DNA of 64,000 nucleotides from Thauera sp. 28 (lineage in GTDB: Bacteria; Pseudomonadota; Gammaproteobacteria; Burkholderiales; Rhodocyclaceae): NCBI RefSeq assembly GCF_000310145.2, contig NZ_AMXA01000018.1, positions 1 to 64,000 of the forward strand, given 5' to 3'. The notes under the pieces are model-generated. The model saw nothing but the letters and a program-made list of their open reading frames with translations, ran no database searches and had not been told where the DNA came from. Positions 54,385-62,200 of the stretch are shown piece by piece; positions within the stretch are counted from its first letter, which is position 1, and each line of letters opens with the position of its first letter. The position numbers and the translations under genes were made by a program.

Positions 54385-55157
54385 GCCAGACCAGCAAGAA
54401 CGAAGTGTTGCTCGAGGCGCGCAAGCTCACGCGTCGCTTCGGCGGCCTGGTGGCCAACCAGGATATCGACGTCACCCTCGAGCGCGGCATGATCCACGTG
54501 CTGCTCGGCCCCAACGGGGCAGGCAAGTCGACCTGCATCAACATGCTGTCGGGCGACCTGCCGCCCTCCGAAGGCGAGATCCGCTACCTGGGCAAGGACA
54601 TCACCCGGCTCAGCGCGGCGCAGCGCTCGCAGGAAGGCATCGGGCGCAGCTACCAGCGCACCAATATCTTCCCTCAGTTCACCGTGCTTGAAAACGTGCG
54701 CCTTGCCGCGCAGTCGCGCCGCCAGCAGCCGTGGCGCATCTTCAGCAAGGCCATGGAGCAGCAGTGGGCGCTGGAGAAGGCGCGCGCCTGCATCGAGGAG
54801 GCCGGCCTCGGCAGGCGCGTAGACTGGTTGTCGGGCGTGCTCAGCCACGGCGAACAGCGCCAGCTCGAGATCGCCATGGTGCTCGCCACCGACGCCCAGG
54901 TGCTGCTGCTCGACGAGCCGCTCGCCGGCATGGGCTCGGAAGAGTCCGCGAGCATGGTCGCGGTGCTCAAGCGCCTGCCCCAGACGCGCGGCATCCTGCT
55001 CGTCGAGCACGACATGGACGCCGTGTTCGCAGTCGCCGACAGGATCACGGTGATGGTCAATGGTCAGTTGCTGGAGTGCGGTCCGCCCGCACAGATCAAG
55101 GCCAGCGTGGCCGTCCAGCAGGCCTATCTGGGTACGGAGGACAGCTTCCATGTCTAA
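54381..55157 (+). CDS. ABC transporter ATP-binding protein, LivG type
   Basis: 258 aa. Walker A GPNGAGKST, Q-loop near GIGRSYQRTNIF, signature LSHGEQRQLEIAM, Walker B VLLLDEPLAGMG, H-loop VEHDMDAVF. The signature has His for the usual Gly (LSHGE), as is common in LivG. Overlaps the LivM gene by 4 bp and the LivF gene by 8 bp. Confidence 0.94.
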   Translation: MSQTSKNEVLLEARKLTRRFGGLVANQDIDVTLERGMIHVLLGPNGAGKSTCINMLSGDLPPSEGEIRYLGKDITRLSAAQRSQEGIGRSYQRTNIFPQFTVLENVRLAAQSRRQQPWRIFSKAMEQQWALEKARACIEEAGLGRRVDWLSGVLSHGEQRQLEIAMVLATDAQVLLLDEPLAGMGSEESASMVAVLKRLPQTRGILLVEHDMDAVFAVADRITVMVNGQLLECGPPAQIKASVAVQQAYLGTEDSFHV

Positions 55158-55863
55158 CATGCTGCTCGAAGCCAAGGAAGTTCATACCTATTACGGTGCC
55201 AGCCACATCCTGCACGGCATCGACTTCAGTATCCGCGAAGGCGAGGGCATCGCGCTCATGGGTCGCAACGGCATGGGCAAGTCGACGCTGATCAAGAGCA
55301 TGCTCGGCATCGTCAGGCCCAGGCATGGCCGGGTGCTGGTGCGTGGTGACGACTACAGCCGCGCGCGCACCTTCCAGACTGCGCAGCAGGGCATCGCCTA
55401 CGTGCCCGAAGGCCGTGGCATCTTCAAGAGCCTGACCGTGCGCGAGAACCTGCTGATGTCGGCGCGTGCCGGCATCGACGGTCGCCGCGAATGGACCTTC
55501 GAGCGCGTCATGGAGACCTTCCCGCGCCTGGGTGAGCGCATCAACAACGGTGGCTGGCAACTGTCGGGGGGCGAGCAGCAGATGCTCACCATCGGCCGCG
55601 CGCTGATGACCAACCCCGACCTGCTTATCCTCGACGAGGCCACCGAGGGCCTGGCGCCGCTGATCGCCATGGAGATCTGGCGCATCGTCAAGGAGATCCG
55701 CAGGACCGGGATCGCCACCGTGATCGTGGACAAGAACCACGGCGCAGTCACCAGCATCTGCGACCGCGCGATGATCCTGGTGAAGGGGCAGGTGGTGTTC
55801 GACGGCACCAGCGACGAGATCCGCGCCCAGCCCGAACTGATCCAGAAGCACCTCGGCGTCTGA
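55150..55863 (+). CDS. ABC transporter ATP-binding protein, LivF type
   Basis: 237 aa. Walker A GRNGMGKST, signature LSGGEQQMLTIGRALM, Walker B LLILDEATEGLAPL, H-loop region VDKNHGAVTSICDRAMIL. Completes the five-part importer. It starts inside the end of the LivG gene. Confidence 0.94.
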   Translation: MSNMLLEAKEVHTYYGASHILHGIDFSIREGEGIALMGRNGMGKSTLIKSMLGIVRPRHGRVLVRGDDYSRARTFQTAQQGIAYVPEGRGIFKSLTVRENLLMSARAGIDGRREWTFERVMETFPRLGERINNGGWQLSGGEQQMLTIGRALMTNPDLLILDEATEGLAPLIAMEIWRIVKEIRRTGIATVIVDKNHGAVTSICDRAMILVKGQVVFDGTSDEIRAQPELIQKHLGV

Positions 55864-55894
55864 GCCGGATGTGCCACAGCAGGAGAGATACGCC

Positions 55895-56467
55895 ATGACC
55901 ATCAAGTCACTCGACATCATCCACGACGAGCACCGCGCGCTCGCCGCCATGCTCAGCGGCCTGCGATCGATCGCCTCTGGCATCGAAGCCGGGCGCCTGA
56001 AGCCAGACTACGACCTGCTCGAGTCGATGATCGAGTACATCGACAAGGTGCCGGAGAAGGTGCACCACCCGAAAGAGGACCAGTACCTCTTCGCCAAGCT
56101 GCGCCAGCGCTGCGCCGAGGCACTGCCGGTGATCGAGCGTCTGGAGACCGAGCATCGCCAGGGCGACGCGCGCATGGCCACCTTGCGCGACGCGCTCGCC
56201 AGCTATCGCCAGCAGGGCGATGCGGGCTTCCAGGGCTACCACGAGGCGCTCAAGACCTACATCGAGCAGGAATGGAAGCACATGAACACCGAAGAGCGTG
56301 AGGTGTTCCCCCTTGCCAAGGCGCATCTGACCGCGGAGGATTGGGCCGAGATCGACGCCGCCTTCCTCAGTAACCAGAACCCCTGGGAAGGCGCAGCCGG
56401 CGAATACCGGGCGTTGTTCTCGAAGATCGTCAACATCGCGCCCGCACCCGTCGGACTTGGCGGCTGA
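55895..56467 (+). CDS. Hemerythrin HHE domain protein
   Basis: 190 aa four-helix cation-binding protein. Iron-ligand candidates are in LDIIHDEHRAL, KVHHPKEDQYLF, RLETEHRQGD, FQGYHEALKTYIEQEWKHMNTEEREVFPLA. CAGGAGAG stands before the ATG at 55895. It follows the importer by 31 bp and is probably in the same operon. Similar domains bind O2, NO or iron. A link with the oxygen-dependent pathway is suggested by position only. Confidence 0.85.
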   Translation: MTIKSLDIIHDEHRALAAMLSGLRSIASGIEAGRLKPDYDLLESMIEYIDKVPEKVHHPKEDQYLFAKLRQRCAEALPVIERLETEHRQGDARMATLRDALASYRQQGDAGFQGYHEALKTYIEQEWKHMNTEEREVFPLAKAHLTAEDWAEIDAAFLSNQNPWEGAAGEYRALFSKIVNIAPAPVGLGG

Positions 56468-56499
56468 GTCGCCGCGGGCGGCGCCAACTCTGGAGCATC

Positions 56500-56949
56500 A
56501 TGGGCATGACCGAACACGCAGGATTCGACTGGGACGACCGTTACTTGCTGGGCTACAACGCGATGGATGACACCCATCGCGAGTTCGTCAGCCTGGTCGA
56601 TGCCTTGCTGACCGTCGAGGATGCACAGCTCGCGGCTGCGCTCGACGCCTTTGCAGCCCATGCCGAGGCCCACTTCGAGCAAGAGAACCGTTGGATGGAC
56701 GTCGATGGTTTCCCGGCGCGCGACTGCCATGTCGATGAGCACGCCAAGGTGCTCGCCTCGGTACGCGAAGTGCAGCAATTGCTCGCTGAGGGCAAGGTCG
56801 AGGTGGTCCGTGAGCTTGCGGTCGCGCTCAAGGACTGGTTCCCGGGGCATGCCGACTACATGGACTCTGCGCTCGCGCTGTGGATGGTGAAGCGCTCGCA
56901 CGGCGGTGCGCCGCTGGTCTTCCGACGCGAGAGCGCAAAGAGCAGCTGA
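56500..56949 (+). CDS. Bacteriohemerythrin
   Basis: 149 aa. The single-domain O2-binding hemerythrin pattern is complete: W/Y-rich start FDWDDRYLLGYNAMDDTHREF, HAEAHFEQENRWM, CHVDEHAKVL and DWFPGHADYMDSAL supply the five His, Glu and Asp ligands of the di-iron site. GGAG lies 8 nt before the ATG. Last gene before a strong terminator. It could carry or buffer O2 for the ring dioxygenases. Confidence 0.9.
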   Translation: MGMTEHAGFDWDDRYLLGYNAMDDTHREFVSLVDALLTVEDAQLAAALDAFAAHAEAHFEQENRWMDVDGFPARDCHVDEHAKVLASVREVQQLLAEGKVEVVRELAVALKDWFPGHADYMDSALALWMVKRSHGGAPLVFRRESAKSS

Positions 56950-57046
56950 GCACTTCATACAGTCATCTCCCTCCCCGGAATCACGTTTTTGTCGTGGTTG
57001 CTTCCGGCGTCCCCGCCTGGTGGGGCGTCGGGAGGATTTCGGGTTT

Positions 57047-57072
57047 GGCCCGCCTCGGCGGGCCATTTTTTT
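57047..57072 (+). terminator. Strong intrinsic terminator after the bacteriohemerythrin gene
   Basis: GGCCCGCC-TC-GGCGGGCC followed by A and seven T. It marks the end of the operon that begins with the catechol dioxygenase. Confidence 0.92.
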
Positions 57073-57105
57073 AACGACAACCCTTCTGCATCGAGAGGCC
57101 AGCAC

Positions 57106-57504
57106 ATGGAACACAAAGCCATCAACCCGCCCGAACTCTTCAGCGGCAAGGCGTTCAGCCAGACTTACTCGGTCTGCGGCGCACAGCGCACGATCTTCGT
57201 CTCCGGCCAGGTCGATTGCGACTGCGACGGCAAGGTGCGCAACCCGGACGACCTGGAGGCCCAGCTAAAGGGCACGCTCGACAATATCGAGATCGCCCTG
57301 CGCGCCCAGGGCGCGAGCATGCATGACCTGGTGCACGTGACGATCTACTTGGTCGGGCTGCAGCCGGCCCAGACTACCCGCATCCGCGAGATCCGCTCGG
57401 CCTACTTCCATCCCGAGCGTCCGCCGGCGGTGACCCTGCTCGGCATCGAGCGCCTCGCCTTCGAAGGTCTGGTGGTCGAGGTTGATGTCATCGCCGCGCG
57501 CTGA
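57106..57504 (+). CDS. RidA (YjgF/YER057c/UK114) family protein
   Basis: 132 aa. INPPELFSGKAFSQTYSVCGAQRTIFVSGQVDCDCDGKV, then TLDNIEIALRAQGASMHDLVHVTIYLV and RPPAVTLLGIERLAFEGLVVEVDVIA. The conserved Arg of the RidA active site is probably in ERPPAVT. Classical RidA deaminates reactive enamines/imines; this divergent form may act elsewhere. It lies after the operon terminator, so it is likely transcribed separately. Homologues are sometimes found in aromatic degradation clusters. Confidence 0.82.
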   Translation: MEHKAINPPELFSGKAFSQTYSVCGAQRTIFVSGQVDCDCDGKVRNPDDLEAQLKGTLDNIEIALRAQGASMHDLVHVTIYLVGLQPAQTTRIREIRSAYFHPERPPAVTLLGIERLAFEGLVVEVDVIAAR

Positions 57505-57737
57505 AAGCGCACTCCCGGCCCCGGTCTTGCCGCGCCAGCGAGTGTGGGCATGGCCTGGAGCCGCCCATGCTGAGGAGGACGCCAGCCATGTTTCAGTGCT
57601 GGGTGCGCGGGTCGCCGGCTGCGTTGTCTCGTGGCTGATGGAGCGGCAGGACTTCGTGGCGCTGGTCAAGTGAGTGGGGCTGCTGCACTTTCACCGGCCT
57701 GTGGCGCTGATGCGCCCTAAAACGCTCACCCTGACGC
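57505..57737. other. Intergenic region between ridA-like gene and tRNA promoter
   Basis: No convincing gene. A 63-codon frame at 57482-57673 has some coding-like sequence (HVSVLGARVAGCVVSWLMERQDF) but no Shine-Dalgarno and no family. It may be a decayed gene end. Confidence 0.4.
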
Positions 57738-57766
57738 TTGACGCCCTCCTAACCGCCTTCTAGAAT
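57738..57766 (+). promoter_or_regulatory. Promoter of the tRNA-Val pair
   Basis: TTGACG (57738-57743), 17-nt spacer, TAGAAT (57761-57766). The predicted transcript starts about 10 bp before the first tRNA. Confidence 0.75.
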
Positions 57767-57783
57767 GCGGCCTCTTTGCATGG

Positions 57784-57858
57784 GGGCGGTTAGCTCAGCG
57801 GTAGAGCACTGCCTTCACACGGCAGGGGTCACTGGTTCGATCCCAGTACCGCCCACCA
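57784..57858 (+). tRNA. tRNA-Val (anticodon CAC), copy 1
   Basis: 75 nt including encoded CCA. Acceptor GGGCGGT pairs with ACCGCCC, discriminator A. Anticodon arm CTGCC-TTCACAC-GGCAG gives CAC, reading GUG. T-arm ACTGG-TTCGATC-CCAGT. Confidence 0.97.
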
Positions 57859-57902
57859 CGACTGCGGTCGTGGCCCCCGGCAAGACCGATCACGCAGCGA
57901 TC

Positions 57903-57977
57903 GGGCGGTTAGCTCAGCGGTAGAGCACTGCCTTCACACGGCAGGGGTCACTGGTTCGATCCCAGTACCGCCCACCA
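57903..57977 (+). tRNA. tRNA-Val (anticodon CAC), copy 2
   Basis: Identical in sequence to copy 1 over the whole 75 nt, 44 bp downstream, under the same promoter. Confidence 0.97.
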
Positions 57978-57985
57978 GCACACCA

Positions 57986-58020
57986 CGACAAAGCCGGCGC
58001 CCTTCGCGCCGGCTTTGTCG
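57986..58020 (+). terminator. Terminator of the tRNA pair
   Basis: A perfect 15-bp stem (CGACAAAGCCGGCGC with its complement) around a CCTTC loop begins 8 bp after the second tRNA. Confidence 0.8.
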
Positions 58021-58176
58021 TTCACCGCCCTGTATCGATCGCATGCGCCAGCGAAGGGCTTCCTGCCGGCGCTGGGCGCGCCATCGCGAGTGGAGCCGCA
58101 GGACCGGGCGGGGGTATGCTTCGCAACGCTCGCATTTTTCTGCCTCCCACTTCTTCGCCTGCGGAGCACCACGCGC

Positions 58177-59982
58177 ATGCCAATCCCTCATCCTGCGGTC
58201 GCCTACCGCATTTGCCCGTCAAACCCCGGCGCCCATCTGTTTGCGGTGAGCTGCACAGTGGCCGACCCCGACCCGAGCGGGCAGGTGTTCCGCCTGCCGG
58301 CGTGGATTCCGGGCAGCTACATGATCCGCGACTTCGCGCGCAGTATCGTGCGTCTGCGTGCCGAGAGCGCCGGGCGACCGTGCCCGGTCGAGAAGCTCGA
58401 CAAGCACAGCTGGCGCGTGTCGCACCCGGTCGCCGGTGAGCCGTTGGTGCTGCACTACGAGGTCTATGCCTGGGATCTGTCGGTACGTTCCGCCCATCTC
58501 GACCGTACGCATGGTTTCTTCAATGGCACCAGCGTGTTCCTAGCCGTCGAGGGGCGCACCGACATGCCCTGCGAAGTCACCATCGAGCGCCCGGAAGGCG
58601 CCGAATTCGCCGACTGGCGGGTGATCACCAGCCTGCCGCCCGCAGATGGACGCCCAGGCGGAGAGGGCAGCGGCCGCTTCGGGCGCTACCTTGCCGCCGA
58701 CTACGACGAACTCATCGACCACCCGGTGGAAATGGGTTGCTTCAGCCTGGCCCGCTTCGAGGCCGGGGGTGTCGCCCACGACATTGCGCTGACCGGACGC
58801 CACGACTGCGACCTCGAACGCCTGTGCGCCGACCTGGCACGCATCTGCACCTGGCAGATCGATCTGTTCGGTCGCCCGGCGCCAGTGGATTACTACGCCT
58901 TCCTGACCATGGTGGTCGGCGATGGCTACGGTGGCCTCGAACATCGTGCCTCGACGGCGCTGCTGTGCGCGCGCGAGGATCTACCCTGGAAAGGGATGCA
59001 GGGCCTGCCCGATGGCTACAAGTCCTTTCTCGGCCTGTGCAGCCACGAGTACTTCCACACCTGGAACGTCAAACGCATCAAGCCCGCCGCCTTTGCCCCC
59101 TATGATCTGTCGCGCGAGAACCACACCAGGCTGCTGTGGGCGTTCGAAGGCTTCACGTCCTACTACGACGACCTTGCGCTCGTGCGCAGCGGCGTGATCG
59201 ATCCGGAGGACTACCTCGGTTTGCTGGGCAAGACGGTGTCGAACGTGATGCGCGGCAGCGGTCGGCTCAAGCAGAGCGTGGCCGAATCATCATTCGATGC
59301 GTGGACCAAGTATTACCGCCAGGACGAGAACGCGCCCAACGCCATCGTCAGCTACTACACCAAGGGCGCCTTGATCGCGCTCGCGCTTGATCTGCAGCTG
59401 CGCGCCGGCAGTGCGGGCGAACGCAGCCTGGACGATGTGATGCGCCGCCTGTGGGTCGAGCATGGCCAGACCGGTATCGGCGTCGCCGAGGACGGTATTT
59501 ACCAGGCGGTGCGCGAGGTGGGCGGTGCCGGCCTGGGTGCGCGCCTGGCGCGCTGGCTTGAGCATACGGTCGAGGGTACGGAGGATCTGCCGTTGCAACG
59601 CCTGCTCAAGGGGTTCGGAGTGGACCTGGGCGCAGAGGCCAGCATCCAGGCCCCCGGCCTGGGCATCAAGCTGGCCGCGGGTGAGGGCGAGGTGCGCGTC
59701 GCCAATGTGTTCGATGGCGGCCCGGCCCAGCGTGCCGGCCTGTCGGCGGGCGACGTGCTGATCGCGCTCGATGGTCTCAGGCTGAGCTCCAAGGGTCTGG
59801 AAGCGCAACTCAAGCGCAGGCAGGTGGGCGATCGGGTGGAGTTGCACGCCTTCCGTCGTGATGAGCTGATGCGCTTCAGCGTGGAGCTCGACCCGCCGGC
59901 AGTAGACAGGTACGTGCTCAGGTTCGCACCGCGCAGTGGCGAGCGCGCACGGCGTTTGCGCAAGGGCTGGCTGGGGCGCTGA
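58177..59982 (+). CDS. M61 family metallopeptidase with C-terminal PDZ domain
   Basis: 601 aa, glycyl-aminopeptidase-like. N-terminal beta domain (VFRLPAWIPGSYMIRDFARSIV), then the gluzincin zinc site SHEYFHTWNVKRIKP (HExxH) with the third ligand Glu in LLWAFEGFTSYYDDL. The PDZ domain occupies about the last 110 residues (VRVANVFDGGPAQRAGLSAGDVLIALDGLRL). No signal peptide is visible with the chosen start (58177), so a cytoplasmic enzyme is likely. The frame is open to 58015, but that stretch overlaps the tRNA terminator. Confidence 0.9.
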   Translation: MPIPHPAVAYRICPSNPGAHLFAVSCTVADPDPSGQVFRLPAWIPGSYMIRDFARSIVRLRAESAGRPCPVEKLDKHSWRVSHPVAGEPLVLHYEVYAWDLSVRSAHLDRTHGFFNGTSVFLAVEGRTDMPCEVTIERPEGAEFADWRVITSLPPADGRPGGEGSGRFGRYLAADYDELIDHPVEMGCFSLARFEAGGVAHDIALTGRHDCDLERLCADLARICTWQIDLFGRPAPVDYYAFLTMVVGDGYGGLEHRASTALLCAREDLPWKGMQGLPDGYKSFLGLCSHEYFHTWNVKRIKPAAFAPYDLSRENHTRLLWAFEGFTSYYDDLALVRSGVIDPEDYLGLLGKTVSNVMRGSGRLKQSVAESSFDAWTKYYRQDENAPNAIVSYYTKGALIALALDLQLRAGSAGERSLDDVMRRLWVEHGQTGIGVAEDGIYQAVREVGGAGLGARLARWLEHTVEGTEDLPLQRLLKGFGVDLGAEASIQAPGLGIKLAAGEGEVRVANVFDGGPAQRAGLSAGDVLIALDGLRLSSKGLEAQLKRRQVGDRVELHAFRRDELMRFSVELDPPAVDRYVLRFAPRSGERARRLRKGWLGR

Positions 59983-60015
59983 GCGCGGCCGACTGGGGGC
60001 TGGCGCCGCGGGTGC

Positions 60016-61443
60016 TCAGCGCCCGGGGTCGAGTTCGCGATGGCGGCGCAGCACGCTGCGCAGCAGCAGGCCGAACAGGACGGAGGCCAGGATCGTCGCC
60101 GCCACGCTGGCTTCCCAGAACCCGGCTACCGAGGGCTGCTCGGTGCGTGCGCCGACGTGGTAGGTCAGCCAGTAGCCGCCTGCCAGGCCGATGCCCCAGA
60201 AGCACACGGTGTGCAGCAGCATCGGCAGAAGGGTGATCTTGAAGCCGCGCAGTGCGTGGGCGGCGACGGTCTGAATGGCATCGCTGAGCTGGTAGATGCA
60301 GATGTAGAAGATGAGCCCGAGCGCAACCGCACGAACCGCCGGATCGCTGGTGGAGAGGGCAATCACCGGCCCGCGCACCAGCCACAGCGCAATTCCGATG
60401 GTGACTGCAAATGCGCAGGTGAGCCACAGGCTGACTCTCACCGTGGCACGTGCGCGCGCCCAGTCGCGCGCACCGGCTGCCTGGCCCACCAGCACCAGGG
60501 TGGCGATCGACATCGCCAGCGGAAGCATATAGACGAGGGCGGCGAGGTTGGCGACGACGCGGTGGCCCGCCACTGCATCGGCGCCGATGCGGGCGACGAA
60601 GAGCGCGATCAGGGTGAATGAGGTGATCTCGATGAAGGTCGACAGCCCCATCGGTACGCCCAGCCTGAGCAGGCTGCCGATTGCGCGCGCACGTGGCGGT
60701 TGCCAGCGCTCGAAGATGCGGTAGCGCCGGTAAATCGGCGTTCGCCACAGGTAGGCGAGTGCGCAGGCGAAGCCGAGCCAGCTTACGAGTGCGGTCGAGA
60801 TGCCGCAGCCCAGGGCGCCGAGTGCGGGCAGTGGCCCGAGGCCATGGGTGAGGAACCACGCCAGCGGGATGTGCGTGCTGGTGGCGATGAAGCTGATCGC
60901 CATCAACACACGTGGCCGGCCGAGGGCGTTGATGAAGGCGTAGAAGGTGCGGTGCAGCAGCACCGCAGGCAGTCCGAAGGCGGTAGCCAGCATGTAGCTG
61001 CTCGCCGTGGCGGCAACGTCCGCAGGTACGCCCACGCGCGCGAGCAACGCCTCGGGGTGGGCGAGCAGCAAGGTTCCGGGGACGGCCAGCATCAGGGCCA
61101 GCCAGAAGCCCTGGTGCAGGGCGGGACCGATCTCGTCATGACGGTCGGCGCCGACATGGTGTGCGACCGTGGGCGCCACCGATTGCAGGATGCCGACCAG
61201 CAGCATCACCACCGAGATGTATAGCCCGCTACCGACTGCGACGGCGGCCAGGTCCTTGGTGCTGTAGTGGCCGGCGATGAGGGTGTCGGCCACCATCATG
61301 CTCATCGACAGCAGTTGCGCGACCAGCACGGGCCAGGCGTGGTGCAGCAGCTGTCTGCCGATGGCGAGCGCCCCCGGTACGCTCGGGGCAACCGGCGAAG
61401 GCTGCGCCGAAGGGGCTTCGGACGTGGCGCCGGCTACGGTCAA
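60016..61443 (-). CDS. MATE family efflux transporter (NorM-like)
   Basis: 475 aa with about twelve membrane spans. HHAWPVLVAQLLSMSMMVADTLIAGHYSTKDLAAVAVGSGLYISVVMLLVGILQSVAPTVAHHVGA is the MATE N-lobe; the C-lobe starts near LRLGVPMGLSTFIEI. Cation-coupled export of drugs or metabolites. The start is TTG at 61443, overlapping the upstream stop as TTGA; ATG starts further in would remove conserved helices. Coupled to the small membrane protein before it. Confidence 0.88.
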   Translation of the reverse strand: MTVAGATSEAPSAQPSPVAPSVPGALAIGRQLLHHAWPVLVAQLLSMSMMVADTLIAGHYSTKDLAAVAVGSGLYISVVMLLVGILQSVAPTVAHHVGADRHDEIGPALHQGFWLALMLAVPGTLLLAHPEALLARVGVPADVAATASSYMLATAFGLPAVLLHRTFYAFINALGRPRVLMAISFIATSTHIPLAWFLTHGLGPLPALGALGCGISTALVSWLGFACALAYLWRTPIYRRYRIFERWQPPRARAIGSLLRLGVPMGLSTFIEITSFTLIALFVARIGADAVAGHRVVANLAALVYMLPLAMSIATLVLVGQAAGARDWARARATVRVSLWLTCAFAVTIGIALWLVRGPVIALSTSDPAVRAVALGLIFYICIYQLSDAIQTVAAHALRGFKITLLPMLLHTVCFWGIGLAGGYWLTYHVGARTEQPSVAGFWEASVAATILASVLFGLLLRSVLRRHRELDPGR

Positions 61444-62045
61444 TCTTCGGACGCCGCGTTGGGGAACAAGCGCGGACGCCAGTAGCGCCAGGCGAGAAAC
61501 GCGAACAAGGCGCCCATGATCAGCCAGAAACCGACGCCTTGCCAGAATGCGATCGGATCGGTGGCAAGCAGGTAGTCGCGTGGTGGGCGGACGAAGTGGA
61601 TGCGGCCACGCAGCACGGCCTGGATGGCCATCGCCGCTGCAGTGGCGGCGGGAGCGAACCACACGAACAACCCGGCGCCGACGATGAAGCGGTCGAGTGC
61701 GGGCGAGGGATGGCGACGCGGCTGGTAGACGCTATCGACGCCGAACCAGACGGCAAGCAGGAAGCCGATGGCGGCAGCGAGCGGTCCGAGGGCCATGGCA
61801 GCGCCGAGCAGGGTGGTCGCAGCCATGAAGGTGGGCCCTTCGAGTGTGGCGATTTCGGGCCACAAGCGATCGAGCTCGGAGAAGATCAGCCACGATGCGG
61901 GCAGAGCGACCAGACAAAGGAGCAGGCAGAACAGCGCACGTCTGCGGCTGCGATCGCCTGCCAGCACAGCATCCTGCGCATGATCGGTGGCTCGTGAAGA
62001 GGAGGGGACGGTCGGGGTAGGGCTCGGCTGTTGGGGCTGGGGCAT
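61440..62045 (-). CDS. Membrane protein with four predicted spans
   Basis: 201 aa. A Pro/Ser/Thr-rich N-terminus precedes four helices (ALFCLLLCLVALPASWLIFS, AATTLLGAAMALGPLAAAIGFLLAVWFGV, FIVGAGLFVWFAPAATAAAMAIQ, FWQGVGFWLIMGALFAFLAWRYW). No family recognised. ATG 62045 (MPQPQQPSPT) is chosen because sequence further upstream in frame is low-quality and lies over a probable promoter. Translationally coupled to the MATE gene by TTGA. Confidence 0.6.
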   Translation of the reverse strand: MPQPQQPSPTPTVPSSSRATDHAQDAVLAGDRSRRRALFCLLLCLVALPASWLIFSELDRLWPEIATLEGPTFMAATTLLGAAMALGPLAAAIGFLLAVWFGVDSVYQPRRHPSPALDRFIVGAGLFVWFAPAATAAAMAIQAVLRGRIHFVRPPRDYLLATDPIAFWQGVGFWLIMGALFAFLAWRYWRPRLFPNAASED

Positions 62046-62200
62046 CGTCGGTTGTCGGTTTGTGCTTGCAGGATCCTGGATTGCAGTCTGAAGCACAGAA
62101 GATACTGGGGGGAGGGTAAAAAGGGGCAGGGGGCAAAGTGTACTACGCCCGTCCCCGCCACTTGCTATCTCCTGCATGACATTGCCCGTTGTCGCGTTGC

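Noticed and set aside
57482-57673. A 63-codon frame after the ridA-like gene
   Set aside because: No Shine-Dalgarno and no family, and it begins inside the preceding gene; kept only as a possible gene remnant in an intergenic entry.
57784-57977. The tRNA-Val pair as an integration site for a mobile element
   Set aside because: No integrase, no direct repeat of the tRNA 3' end outside the pair, and the flanking genes look like ordinary chromosomal genes.
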